Shown here piece by piece: positions 22,555-34,204 of a stretch of 64,000 nucleotides of DNA; the first letter of the stretch is position 1, and every line of letters starts with the position of its first letter. The DNA is from Sodiomyces alkalinus F11 (taxonomy: Eukaryota > Ascomycota > Sordariomycetes > Glomerellales > Plectosphaerellaceae): NCBI RefSeq assembly GCF_003711515.1, contig NW_021167079.1:2335755-2399754 (forward strand), in the 5' to 3' direction. A program made the position numbers and the translations under genes. The notes beneath the pieces were generated by a model. That model had not been told where the DNA came from. It made no database searches and was given only the letters and a program-made list of their open reading frames with translations.

Positions 22555-23602
22555 TGTGACGGGAAATCTGCCGATATATTGAGATAGGCTGTTGGCGGTG
22601 ACGCGAAGGGGTTTTGCGACGAGGAAAGAAACGTAAAATGTGGCACGAGGAAAAAGGGTTGCGGCAATGATGGGATTTTCTGCGGGCGGAGGAGGAACGC
22701 GGATTATTAGGGGTGGGAGATAGCACCGGGAAACCCTTGTTGGGCCTTTTTAGTACCTACCTCACCTTAAGAAGGTACGGATACGGAGTACGTACTTCGT
22801 AATTACCTCCGACCTCATGCGCTGGGGATTTTAGGGGGGCGATTTGGTTGTTCAATCAGTCTCTGATAGCGCCATTGAGCGCCACCTGTGAAAGTACTAG
22901 GTACGAAGCACTCCGGACTACTCCGAGCTTCGTACACACTGCCCAAGTTACGTTGTAAGGTACCTTACTCACATAATTACATGCCAGTACATCTACATCC
23001 TCTTATCAAAGGCCACGTTCACTGTTAGTTGACCTAAAATAAGGTATCTGAGAAGCGACTCCGACGTAGGCAATATCTATATAATTATTACTGGGTTAGG
23101 GAATCTGTAACTACTACAGATGAAGTGTAAAATACAGCCCGTTCCCGAAAACTCCATCCGTTATTCCGGCCTGATATCACGTTATTCTGCTCCAAGACGC
23201 GAAAGAAATAATATTTCCCAGCAATAAATATAGTCTCATAATACTAAAGTTCGACGAGCTTGACGGAGTATTATGCAGCTGCATCGGGCCTATCTATCAC
23301 TTGAGGGAGCAATGAAAATGTATCATGGATCACGGACTTGTAGTCCGGCTTGAACCCTGAACACTGCATGTGTCCCACGAAGTTTACTCCGTACCTTAAT
23401 TACGCCCACTGTAGTCTGTACCTTCGCTAATACCACCTCTCCACGATACGCCCCACCATAACCCGCTACTACGATGGTGTGCACGTGACATTCATCTAAC
23501 CCAGAAAATATTACCGAGAAGCTCCAACATCGCGAATCCAGACTTGAGGTGTCGTGAGTGACAGAGGACGTACTGATTCCACGAACCAGCCATCTGCTCA
23601 AC
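22555..23602. other. AT-rich divergent intergenic region, PHO88 and mitochondrial S19
   Basis: The part from 22730 to 23520 is clearly AT-rich and rich in GGTACC, TACGGAGTA (22782), TACTTCGTA (22793) and TACTCCGTA (23385) motifs. It should hold both promoters. No open frame has coding bias. Confidence 0.45.
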
Positions 23603-24099
23603 ATGCAGCCTACGAGGTATCTTCTCAAGCGCTCCGTGTGGAAGGGTGAGTCCATTCGCGCCAATTCCAGAAACTATCTAATAATAGACCGCTAACTGCT
23701 CTGCGTCGGATCAGGTCCCAACATTGTACCGTACGCGATAGACACCCGTTGCCCTTGGCCTCATGCTTCCAACATCCCCGTGTCCACCTCTAACTATTCG
23801 AGAACAGTCTCCCCATCGTGCGCCCACAACCCGGAAAGCGAACCCCCCCCATTAGGACGCAGGCCCGTTCAGCAACCATCCTGCCCAACTTCGTCGGCCT
23901 CAGGTTCCATGTCTACAACGGCAAAGACTACCATGAAGTAACCATCACCGAAGAGATGGTCGGCCATAAACTCGGCGAGTTCTCACCGTATGGTCCTTCT
24001 TTCTTTTTTTTTTTTACTTTCCTTGCCCGATTCGAAACTCGGCGATTATACTAATAACAGGTCAGGACGAGGAAGCCTTTCATCTGGTCGAGGGCCTAA
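23603..24099 (+). CDS. RSM19: mitochondrial small-subunit ribosomal protein S19
   Basis: This nuclear gene for the mitoribosomal protein uS19m has four small exons: 23603-23645, 23715-23730, 23808-23987 and 24066-24099, giving 90 aa, the family length. Exon 1 encodes [14 protein letters not shown]. Exon 2 is a 16-nt microexon for G-PNIV-P. Exon 3 has the uS19 core: [20 protein letters not shown], then [19 protein letters not shown] and [15 protein letters not shown]. Exon 4 gives [10 protein letters not shown] and stop. All donors are GT (GTGAGT, GTACGC, GTATGG) and the last intron has a TACTAATAAC branch; its acceptor is the second AG (GTCAG), which is needed for the conserved SPTRK. uS19 binds 16S-type rRNA at the head of the small subunit. 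The gene is convergent with TAF10. Confidence 0.92.
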
Positions 24100-24470
24100 A
24101 TCACTTGGGGGAGTTTACACATACACTACAATGGCGTCCATGGGTATATGCGAAAAATCAGGCCAGCTCGGCATGTTGTACAATGCTACTAATGTGTATC
24201 ATATTAAAAGGCTAGCTCCGTTCTTATTTCACATGTTTTGCCCCTTCGAACATCAGGCGTTCTCATTCTAGATGCCCGTGACCCAGAGCACCCATTCCGA
24301 TCTCCCGTTCCGCCCTATACCATAATAAACGTCAACCGGAAGGACTTTCCGTTAACGCCTAGTTCCGATCTCGAAATGTAGCCCTCCAACGCCGTAGAAG
24401 ATGTTACCCACGATCCGCAAGAAAAGCCCAGCCGTTCCGTTAATCAAATGTCATCCCACCACCAATCGTT
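24100..24470. other. convergent 3' region between mitochondrial S19 and TAF10
   Basis: A 371-bp spacer between two stops. No coding signal or structured repeat was seen; it is expected to hold both 3' UTRs. Confidence 0.5.
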
Positions 24471-25158
<688 letters not shown>

Positions 25159-26132
25159 GATGTAAAGATTGTATTCGGGGCTTTCGAAGACGTCAAGAGC
25201 TTGATAATTGTGGCGTTCCGAAGGGTATCGTTTCTGTGTAAGGTAGTTGATGAGTTGAGGTTGACGGAGCATGAAGGTACCTGGGTGATGGTTACGAATA
25301 CGGCTACGGAGTGCCTAGTTTGCTTATGTCATCATCCAAGCTATTGTCCATCCCTCGACGCCAGCTTCAACGGTCCTACCGGTCTAGCATTCGCTCCTAG
25401 AAGATGGAAGCAGGGCCGGCGACATATTGGGCCAAACGGTCCGCTGATATCACGACGTCTTATGCTGGAGTCCTCGAGAAGGGATGGGCGGTATAGTAGA
25501 TAACACACAGGGGATTCTTTCTGCTTGCCTGCTTCCCAGCTTTCGAATTGGGGAATGAATGTATAGAGCAAAACGTGTCGGGAGGCAGACAGCTCGACGG
25601 GATACCTACAGTGCCATGGTCTTGACATAATTATACACTCAATATCCCACACATACTCCCACTCTCGTCTTATGTGCAGTGCTAGAAGTCTTGGCCGCTC
25701 GACAGGTCCACCCAACTAGGCAAACCCTCCCTTTAGGAGAGGCCCTCAAGAGTATCCCAATGCTGCCCCTATATGAGGTGATCATAGGAGAAATGCATAC
25801 AGATATGGGAATGCGCTACGTGAAACAAGAGTTCATCGCCTACGCGTGTGTTGGGACCAGCGTGAAGGATATCACGGCTCTTCAACATCGACGGGAAAGC
25901 GTAGATATGTATAAATACAATGTCCGATAGGAAAACCTAAGCTGCCATGCAAGTGTATGTTATCCGCCTGCACTGTTTCTCCGACTCGCTCTAATATTAC
26001 TCGTGGGTTATCATTTGACCGCTTAATACCCAATAGAGGATCCATGGCATCATAGCATAGTATCGTCTCAAATATCGCTACCTAGGACCATCCACACCAA
26101 GGACCATGCCATCGCCGTAAGGATTGTCTATT
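25159..26132. other. intergenic between APC10 and TAF10
   Basis: Both flanking genes are on the minus strand. The region would hold the TAF10 promoter and the APC10 3' UTR. A frame at 25679-25930 is open but has no recognisable domain or codon bias, so I did not call it. No RNA gene was seen. Confidence 0.4.
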
Positions 26133-28029
26133 TTATCGAAGTTCAGGCTCCTTCATAAAGTCCGGCTCGCCAACCTCTCGCTCGAGGGCCTCCCACTGCT
26201 GCGCTCGCAAACGTCGGTCAATGCGCTCAAGCCGCATCTCCGAATCCTCATCCACCCATTCATCCTCGTCACGGCGTCGCGTCGGGTTGTCGATCAGCTC
26301 GATTATCTCTGCCATCGGGTTGCTGCTCTCCGTTTCCGCGCCCGGCATGCCCCGGGCACCGCGAGAGTCGCCATCGGCAGCGTAGATTTTGATGCCGCGC
26401 AAATGCGTGTCTTTCCCGTTCTGGTGGTTCTCGAGGATCTGCATCTGGAACACGTAGCACACCAGCGTATTCCCGTCCGGCCCGCCCCCGGCACCTACGA
26501 CGGGGACCTGCTGCCAACCCGACGGGGCGGAAAGCTCCATCATGGCGAACTCGAGGAGGTTGTTCTCGCTGGTTCCCGCTTTGAAGACAATCCGGGTAGG
26601 CGTGTACGACTCGTCGCTCTGGTAGTCCACGAAGAAGCGAATGTCGCGGATGCCCACACGCTTGATGAAATAGACGGTTAGCTTGTGAGGCTGCGGCCCA
26701 TCGGATCTAACGTGAGTTGAGGTCAGCTTTGTAGTCCGGCATGCGCACTTTAGGGAGTGGGTAGTAGGCCATACTGCCAGTAAGCATCCGTGTCGTCGCT
26801 TCGCAATTCTTCCACGCCATTGCCAGGCTTGTGACTACTGACAGTGAACTTTCCGAGATTCGATATTTCCTTTAGGCCCAAGGCGCTGAGGTCAGCTGGC
26901 AAAGCCAAGTCGACGTCCTGCTCCTCCTCTTCATCCTCTTCGAGCCGGTCCTCGACCTGCTCGTCTATCATTTCGGTACTGTGGTGGTTTAGTTGTTCTT
27001 CCATATCGTCGACACTTGTGTAGTCATCCTCCTCCATGGTCTGATAAGAAACAGCTGGGGTTGGAGGTGCGGGAGAAATATTCGTGCCGTTCCCTAGGTC
27101 AGGTGTCGCAAAGGAAGCATGAGGTACTTGGGGGAAGTGGGCTGGTGAGAATTGCCGTATTGAACCTGGAAAGCGGAATAAAGTCAGTGGAGGCAATGAT
27201 AAATGTGATTAATATCCCTTGAGGTCCGTTCCGCTTGGTAGCAGCCTATACCACTGCGTGTTCACGATGTGAGCCGGGTCTCATAGTGCTGTGTCACCGG
27301 GGGCGGGGGGTGGAAATGGACCCTTGATCTTAAGTATACTTCGAACAAGCAAGAAGAAAGCTCCTCCTCCATGTACTATAACCAGGCAGTAAGGCAAAAA
27401 GAATCTTTCAGTCCCTTAAAAGAGTGTGGCCTCTCAGGCACTGTCAGGAACTCAAAGAGTTATGATTATCATGCAGCTATGGATGCTTGGTGCTTCAGGA
27501 GGTGTGAGACCGAGCGCTCTTGATGCTTCTATAAATAACAGATACAAGTATTGAATGATGCTCCAAGTGAGAAGAAAAGGAGGCCTGGGTGTTTGGAGGG
27601 GTTTAGAGACATGTGCAGTTCAACCTCGATGGATTTTGGGAGACAGGATGAACCCAAGGTCGAGACGCAGCAGATGAATTACGAGGTCCAAGAACTCCAT
27701 CATATGAGGTCGAGTTGGACAAAAGAATGTACATATGTAGAAGAAGAAGAAGAAGAAGAAGAAGAAGAAGAAGAAGAAGAAGAAGAAGAAGAAGAGAAAG
27801 CCGACTGACCTTGGTGATGGGTGGCCGGTGAGGCCAACGACGCATGCCTGACATTACGGTGCATTGTTGGCAGAAGGTCAGCATGGTCATTTGGACTTGT
27901 ATCCAGGTGAGGACCTTCTGGAGTGTGAATGTGGTTCCCTTCTGGTGTATGCATTGGGGCTGGTATTCTTGTTGACGATTCTTGGCCCAGCCGACGCGCC
28001 CGTCTCGGGCCTCGAAGCGTGCCTTCCAT
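26133..28029 (-). CDS. APC10: anaphase-promoting complex subunit 10 (DOC1)
   Basis: APC10/Doc1 helps the APC/C ubiquitin ligase bind destruction-box substrates. Three exons (28029-27810, 27165-26775, 26706-26133) give 394 aa. Exon 1 encodes a basic leader (MEGTLRGPRRARRLGQESS) up to THHQ. The first intron is long for a fungus, 644 nt, and contains a GAA microsatellite; its phase-1 junction GTCAGT/TTCCAG keeps the frame. Exon 2 is acidic and then enters the DOC domain at LKEISNLGKFTVSSHKPGNG. The second intron (68 nt, CA|GTATGG to TTAG) restores DAYWQSDGPQPHKLTVYF. Exon 3 completes the DOC jelly-roll (GIRDIRFFVDYQSDESYTPT). The C-terminus carries an acidic and Arg-rich extension ending ELR, not the usual final Ile-Arg that docks CDC27. 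The family call is secure; exon 1 is less so. Confidence 0.88.
27740..27794. repeat. (GAA)n microsatellite in APC10 intron 1
   Basis: About 18 uninterrupted GAA triplets on the plus strand (TTC on the transcribed strand of APC10). It lies just inside the donor of the long first intron of APC10. The apparent Glu- or Ser-rich open frames across it are artefacts. Confidence 0.97.
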
Positions 28030-28541
28030 GCCTTCGAGTTGCCCGTGGCCTTTTGGTTCTTTGAATTGCTAGACGGTGTTGTATTGAAGACGTCCTCTTG
28101 CTACCTAAGTAAGGTACCTAAGGTAGGTAAGGTAGGTAGGTAGGAACGCGATGTTGTGTTGGCATAAAATGTACGGAGTACGGTACGTACAGTCGGGTCG
28201 GGTCAACTATAATTTCGAGTCAGTCCCAAAACCACCCCACCACCACACTACTACCACTAGTCTTCGAGGTCCTCCCATAGAATGCGTCGTCTCATTTAAG
28301 ATCGACTTCTTTTACGTACTTAGTTGCGAAGGTCGTAACATATCCGAGTTGATTATGGCAACAACATAAACACGAGGGTTTTCAACAAACTACAAAGCAA
28401 AATGCTCTGAAATGGCAGTACTGGGTTAACACATGCCCTGAACCAAAAACCGTCCACCAATCCGCCCAACGCCGGCCAAATACGTTTTAAACCCATCGAG
28501 GTATCATACAGAGAGGACGAAACATGAACCAGGCTTTCCAG
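28030..28541. other. intergenic between NOP58 and APC10
   Basis: A 512-bp spacer with a GGTACCTAAGG cluster, GTAGG repeats at 28110-28145 and a TACGGAGTA 9-mer at 28172. It should carry the APC10 promoter and the NOP58 3' UTR. No coding signal. Confidence 0.45.
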
Positions 28542-30733
28542 TTAAGCATCCAAGGACTGGCGCTTCTTCTTGGACTTCTTTTCCTTCTTGGGCGTCTCGT
28601 CTTCCCCGTCCTCGAGTTTCCTCTTCTTCTTGCCACCGTCAGTGGCAGCGGCCTTGCTGGGTGTGTCCCCGCTGGCTTCGGCTTTACGCAGCTTCTTGAG
28701 CTCCTTCTTGCTGTGGACGACAGGCGAGCCATCGGAGTTAAGTTCGACGTCACCACGCTCAAACTTCCTCTTGAACTTGGTGACACTGACGCCGGCCGCC
28801 GCCGCCAGCCGCTCGTAATCATCCTCGGTGAGCTTGGAAGGTGTGGCCGCAGCCTTCTTCGAAGGGGTAGCCTCGGCCTTCTTGGAGGCGTTCTCAGCGG
28901 CTGCCGCGGCAGCTGCTGCGGCGCGCTTCTCGTCTTGTTCGGCCTTCTTCTGCCGCCTCGCCTCCCTTTCCTTGCGCCGGGCCTTCTGTGCCTTGCGGGC
29001 AGCCTTGTCTGTGGGACGTTCGCCATCGGTGTCGTCTGATACGGAGGAGATGGTTGGGGATCTCGGGGGGGCGCCATTTTCACCGCCGTCAGCCATGTCC
29101 TCATCCGAGTCGGCCTCAGCGCCGTCGGCGTCCACCATTTCGACTTCTTGAATCAGGGGCTTCTTGTCCTTCTTCTTCTCCTTCTTGTCCTTCTTCGACT
29201 TGCCGTTGACCTCGGACGCGTCGGCGATACCATCCGCGTCGGCATTGTACTTTCGAACTTCGTTCAAAGTGAACTGGGCCGGTGCAGTGAGCGAGCCATC
29301 GGGTGCGATGTTGGCACCCCTGGGAAGCAGAGGCTTGCCTTCAAGTTTGCGCAGAAGGTTCTCCAGCTTGATACGGCTGGTGAGGCCGAGCATACCCCTC
29401 TCCTCCTCGTCGGCACCATCCTCAAACTCGTGCAGAGCGTCAACTCGCAAGCCCAGAGCAGTCTTGGCAGCCAGAGAACGAGCGATCTTGCCCTTGTTTT
29501 TTCCGGTCGCCTGACCGACAAGCGAAGAGTGGTAGATGATACCGTACTTTGGCGTATCATGCTTCGTCTTCAGGGCGCGGAACAGTGCCTTCTCAGCACC
29601 AAGGATCTGAATGGTGGAACCGGGCGATTTCGCAAGATTGAGGATGGAACCAGAGTGCGCAATCAGACGCGCTCCAACCAGCGTACCGACCAGACTTGTC
29701 AGATTGGGTGCAAGCGCACGCATACGCGTTTCCAGGTAGGACGACAGTTGGGTCCGATAATCCGAGTAGGTGATGACCTGACGGGCCAGGAGTTGAATGT
29801 TGTCGAGATCCTCCTGAGTGATCTCCGTGCCCATGCTGATCTCAGCAGCTGTCTTCACCGCGGCCTCCAATTCTTCAGGCAAGATCTCGCTAAGATCACA
29901 CTCGGCGATATTCTCCCGCATACCGGCAGCGAGGACCAGGCGAGCGTAGGCGAGATTGTCATTGAGAATCTTGGCCAGCTCGGGGAAGTGCCAGCCGTAC
30001 CACTCCTTCGTGCGCATGGCGTAGACGTTCAGCTCCTTGTCAAGATCATCGAGCAGCTTGATGGCTTGGATGACCATGGCATCGACCTTGTCGGCAGAGA
30101 ACTTGAGTTTGTGGCGCGAAATGGAGTGCGACAGACCAAGAGCCATACGGCCGATGGTTTCCTCTTCGAGACCCGGAATCAGAGAAGACAGATTTTCCCG
30201 AACGGCACGAAAGAGGTCCATGGTCGCGGCGTCACAGACAGCCTTGATATCGAGGTCGGGAAGCTTTCCAATAGCGTTTCCGAGCTTCAGATCAGCCACG
30301 ATCAAAGATGCCTTCTTCTCGTCCTTCATCTCTTGGAGCAGGGTCGCGAGGATGGGAGGGACCTTGCCCTCTTTCAATCCACTGGCTTCCTCGACGGCAA
30401 CGGCCGAGCTGTCGAACTTGGCGAACTTCTTCAACTTGAGCCTGCAATTTTGTCAGTGGGTTGGAAAACAAAAAGCAAAACACCAGTCCTTTCACCTGGA
30501 GTTTTCATCCGGACGCGGTGACACAGAGAACATGAATTGTAACACTTACATTTCGTTGATCTTCTCCGAAGAGGTAGGACCAGATGTTAGCTCATCACGC
30601 TTGAGCAGCTTCTTGTCGGCCGCCTTGAAGAGGCCGTAGCTAAGAGATGGTTAGTGCTGAGCTGTCTTCGTTTGCAGTTGCGGAACAGAGAAGCGTACCC
30701 TGCTGGCGTCTCCGCCAACACAAATAGAGACAT
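28542..30733 (-). CDS. NOP58: nucleolar protein NOP58, box C/D snoRNP core
   Basis: NOP58 binds box C/D snoRNAs with NOP56, Snu13 and fibrillarin to guide 2'-O-methylation and pre-rRNA processing. Three exons (30733-30699, 30639-30550, 30441-28542) give 674 aa. Exons 1 and 2 encode [11 protein letters not shown] and [17 protein letters not shown], the conserved N-terminal domain. Exon 3 continues at residue 42 ([19 protein letters not shown]), with the coiled-coil and NOSIC region and the Nop domain, including [20 protein letters not shown], the RNP-binding signature, and [20 protein letters not shown]. The tail from about residue 445 is Lys/Glu-rich with KKEKKSKKK near the end, and is longer than in yeast NOP58 (511 aa). 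Intron lengths are 59 and 108 nt and phases agree. It shares a divergent promoter region with VMA6. Confidence 0.96.
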
Positions 30734-31224
30734 TGTTATCCCAGGTCCTGTTCAGGACTATAAGAACCGGAGAGTTTGTGCTGCTTGCCGTATTGGCCTC
30801 CGAGAAGTGTCAACTGAAGATTGCTGGTTCTCGGATTTTGGTGGTTGGAAAGTTTTTAGACCAGAGCTCTGCCAATTTTTTTTCTGTTTTGCAATTGGCG
30901 ACCTGTAAGGACCCACTTCCAATTGGCACCATGTGTGGGTGAAAGGTGGATTCGCAGAATTGTGTGGGCTCTTCAGCTCCTTCAGAGGTTGCAGAGCCGG
31001 CTCCGGACTAACCATCCACCCGAAGGTTGACTATCGGCCGGTCCATGCTTGGGGAAGTGGACTTGGTGCATGACAGAAGAACCCCAACACAAGCTTGCGG
31101 CTGGACTTCTATCAGAAGACCTTAAACATTACATTGTCTTGAGGGGAGCTTCACACTTGGACCTCGCTCATTCTGACAATAAGCCATTCTTCCCTCTTGC
31201 TTGCTTATATTTGATCACTTTGCA
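30734..31224. promoter_or_regulatory. divergent promoter region, NOP58 and VMA6
   Basis: A 491-bp segment from which NOP58 and VMA6 are transcribed in opposite directions. No specific factor site can be named with confidence. A TTTGCAATGG context leads straight into the VMA6 start. Confidence 0.4.
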
Positions 31225-32499
31225 ATGGAGGGTCTCCTCTTCAATGTCAACAACGGGTAAACGTGGTCTTCCCCAGAGAACATGTCCCTCCTCCCCCCAG
31301 CTAACATCGGTACAGCTACGTCGAAGGCATCGTTAGAGGATATCGAAATGGTCTCTTGACAGGTGCAAACTACAGCAACTTAACACAATGCGAAACGATC
31401 GATGGTTTGTCTAGCCCAAGCTCCTCCTGGTCGACCTCTTCTGACTGACTTGTGGCTTCTAGACCTCAAGCTTCAACTCGGCCCTGCCTATGGCGATTTT
31501 CTAAGTAGCCTTCCTCCAAACCCCTCGACTGCGACTCTTGCGGCGAAAACGACCGATAAGCTAGTGTCCGAGTTCCGCTATGTACGAGCCAACGCTGTGG
31601 GCACGCTTGCGACATTCATGGACTACGTTACCTACGGCTACATGATTGACAACATTGCCCTGCTCATCACGGGTACCCTTCACGAGCGCGACACCCGGGA
31701 GCTTCTAGAGCGGTGCCACCCTCTAGGATGGTTCGAGGCGATGCCGGTCCTCTGCGTGGCGACGAACATTGAAGAGCTGTACAACAGCGTCCTCATCGAG
31801 ACCCCGCTAGCCCCGTATTTCAAAGGCAGTCTCAGCCATCAAGACCTTGACGAGCTGAACATCGAAATCATTCGCAACACGCTGTACAAGAACTATCTGG
31901 AGGATTTTTACCAGTTCGTCAACACGCACCCGGAAATGGCCGGCACACCCACTTCTGAAGTCATGTCCGAGCTTCTTGAATTCGAGGCGGATCGCCGCGC
32001 TATTAATATTACTCTCAACTCCTTTGGGACTGAACTGAGCAAGGCGGACCGCAAGAGGCTCTACCCCAACTTCGGCAAACTGTATCCCGAGGGCACCCTG
32101 ATGCTCTCGAGGGCGGATGACTTTGAAGGGGTGCGTTTGGCTGTCGATGGCGTCACCGACTACAAAAACTTCTTCGACGCGGCTGGCCTCGGCGGCGGTC
32201 TTTCAGGACCCGGCAACATGGGCGGAGGTGCCGCATCCGAGAGCAGGAGCTTGGAAGACATGTTCTATCAGAAGGAGATGCAGATCTCCAAGCAAGCCTT
32301 CACAAGACAGTTCACCTTCGGCATCGTCTATGCTTGGGTGAGGCTTCGAGAACAGGTAAGACGCCGATATCGAGCCAATGTCCAGTACAATCTTCCGGTC
32401 TAACAGTGTCTTTAGGAAATTCGCAACATTACCTGGATCGCTGAATGCATCGCCCAAAATCAGAAGGATCGGATTGGGAACTACATCAGCGTGTTCTAA
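31225..32499 (+). CDS. VMA6: V-type H+-ATPase subunit d
   Basis: VMA6 (subunit d) sits on the proteolipid ring of the vacuolar proton pump and couples the V1 central stalk to Vo. Four exons (31225-31256, 31316-31404, 31463-32355, 32416-32499) give 365 aa, matching the fungal family. Exon 1 (32 nt) gives MEGLLFNVNN. Exon 2 has GYVEGIVRGYRNGLLTGANY and ends in TQCETID. Exon 3 begins LKLQLGPAYGDFL and includes TFMDYVTYGYMIDNIALLIT and NITLNSFGTELSK. The last exon supplies the conserved C-terminal EIRNITWIAECIAQNQKDRI. Introns are 58-60 nt. Reading through the third intron would end at a stop just after it begins and lose the C-terminal helix. No membrane helices are expected, as in other d subunits. 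Confidence 0.96.
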
Positions 32500-32673
32500 A
32501 AAAAAGCGCCCCCATTTTCCCCTCCTGATGCCCTACCTGTAGAATACGACATGACCACCACCACAGAGATTTCCTTAATTCCACCCCCTTGGAAGGGTGA
32601 TTGCGGCGCAAAGAAGACGGACTAGCAGCTCGGGTTGTTAATGAACTTGTGAGATGGGGCCATTGTGTCTGCT

Positions 32674-32702
32674 CAGCAGCAGCAGCAGCAGCAGCAGCAG
32701 CA
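32674..32702. repeat. (CAG)n microsatellite
   Basis: Nine to ten CAG triplets lie in the short spacer between the convergent VMA6 and mitochondrial S15 genes, probably in a 3' UTR. Confidence 0.95.
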
Positions 32703-32766
32703 TGAAGGCGTATTGTACATATTGAATAATGTGGAGTCTACAAGTTAAAACAGGCTCTTTCCAATC

Positions 32767-33805
32767 TTACAACGATATTTGCTTCTTCCAGGTCGCAGGG
32801 GTCAAACCCAATGTCTCCAGCATATGAGTCCACCTCTCGCTACCCCTTTCCTTCCTCTCCATATACCTCAACAGCCGCTGCCTCTTGTGCAGGAGGACGC
32901 GGAGGTTCCTCTTGTTGTGCTTGTCCTTGTAGCCTCGGTTCTGGCCCAGCTCCTGCGCCAGCTTCCTGGCCTTTACTGTCAGGATAGCGATTTGGACCTC
33001 GGAACTGCCCGTATCGGGCCCACAGCGCTCAGGCATGGGATATGGGTTGGTGTCGATCGAAGCGGGCCTCGGCTTCAGTGTCTTGTCCGTGTTATGACGG
33101 CCGAAGGTCTCGATGCACCGCCTAACGTTGGCGTGTCGTCGCATCTTGGAGTTGGCATTATCCATGGAGACGATCCGGTTCATAGCCTCGACAGCCCGCT
33201 TGTGCTTCTCTTCGTGCTCCTTCTCCGCCTGCCGTTCCGCTTCCGGGTCCACGAGGTCGCGGATTTCGCTCTTCACGGGCTTGGACAGAACGTAGGCGTG
33301 CTGGATTGCGCTGTCGAGCTCCTCGCGTGTCAGGAGGTTGTTCAGGATATGCGGCGAGGTCGGTAGGGGATAAGGTTCCGTTATGGGATTGCCGTCTGCG
33401 TCCTTCTCAGGCGTAGACAATGTAGCCTGGCCGGCCGAGTCAAACGACTCGACGAAGGGGGTGGGAATGCCGTGGACGGGATCGCCCCATTTCGTGTCGC
33501 GTTCTGCCTTGAGCTCCTCTTGCCGCTTCACATTAACAGCCTTACGCTGCTGGGCTTGCTGCCATCGATAAGGGTCGAGACGTTGTCGTCTCTTCGCCTC
33601 TTTTGCAGAGATATTCGCTGTCTGAACGATGGGGAGGAAATTCGGAGTCGCTGGTTTCGCGGCTGGCCGGAGGCATACTGAGGAGTGAGAGATGGAACAT
33701 TAGTGACCAGTCTTGTTTTTAAGTACACAGAGCACAAAACTGTCGGACAAGTATCTTACAGCTGAAGGAGCTTAGCCTCTGTAGGGATTGTATTCTTGGT
33801 GGCAT
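32767..33805 (-). CDS. MRPS28: mitochondrial small-subunit ribosomal protein S15
   Basis: This nuclear gene encodes uS15m. The main exon (33676-32767) contains a mitochondrial-type N-terminal region (PIVQTANISAKEAKRRQRLD, then PYRWQQAQQRKA) and the S15 domain in its second half: MPERCGPDTGSSEVQIAILT, then KRNLRVLLHKRQRLLRYMER. The start is uncertain. My preferred model adds exon 33805-33729 with a GTGTAC donor and CTCCTCAG acceptor (52-nt intron, CACTAAT branch). It gives 328 aa and a basic targeting presequence MPPRIQSLQRLSSFS. Alternatives are to start at the ATG at 33675 (MPPASAKP), or to use the stronger GTAAGA donor at 33759 with a different acceptor. The 5' side is divergent from RPS0. 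Family identity is secure. Confidence 0.85.
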
Positions 33806-34204
33806 GGCGTCAAGATGAACCTCTCAAATGGCGAACACCATGCACCACGATCCATCGATTGGCAACAGGACCCATACATAAAATTTCCAGATGGGACGCT
33901 CCCAGGCGTTGCAAGTGAGAAGCGCAGAAACTCGCTACCTCGAATGTAGACTAGCGTCAATAGTCAGGTGACTTGGTGGGGCGAGTCTCAGGAAAGGTAC
34001 GTATCCTTCGGCACTAGTCCTAAACCCGCATTAGTGCAATCAGGGCACACACATTTTGGGAATTTCGAAGCTACTCGCGAACTTTTCCCACCACCTCGAC
34101 GACTATACGAACTCTTTGCGCCGCGGCAGTCCAACTTTCTTCTCTCAATCTGCCCTCCTCCCAAACCCCTTAATCCTCGAGGAAGAAAGCACACTGCACT
34201 CAAA
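33806..34204. promoter_or_regulatory. divergent promoter region, mitochondrial S15 and RPS0
   Basis: A 399-bp spacer between two ribosomal-protein genes, one mitochondrial and one cytosolic. The RPS0 side is rich in CT tracts (34120-34160), as is common in highly expressed fungal promoters. No defined binding site is claimed. Confidence 0.4.

Noticed and set aside
25679..25930. 83-codon open frame between TAF10 and APC10
   Set aside because: No codon bias, domain or splice context supports it.
27551..27890. Glu-rich (+) and Leu/Ser-rich (-) frames
   Set aside because: They derive from the GAA microsatellite inside APC10 intron 1.
28524..30521. Long plus-strand frames opposite NOP58
   Set aside because: They are antisense shadows of a high-GC3 coding exon; the NOP58 strand has the conserved protein.
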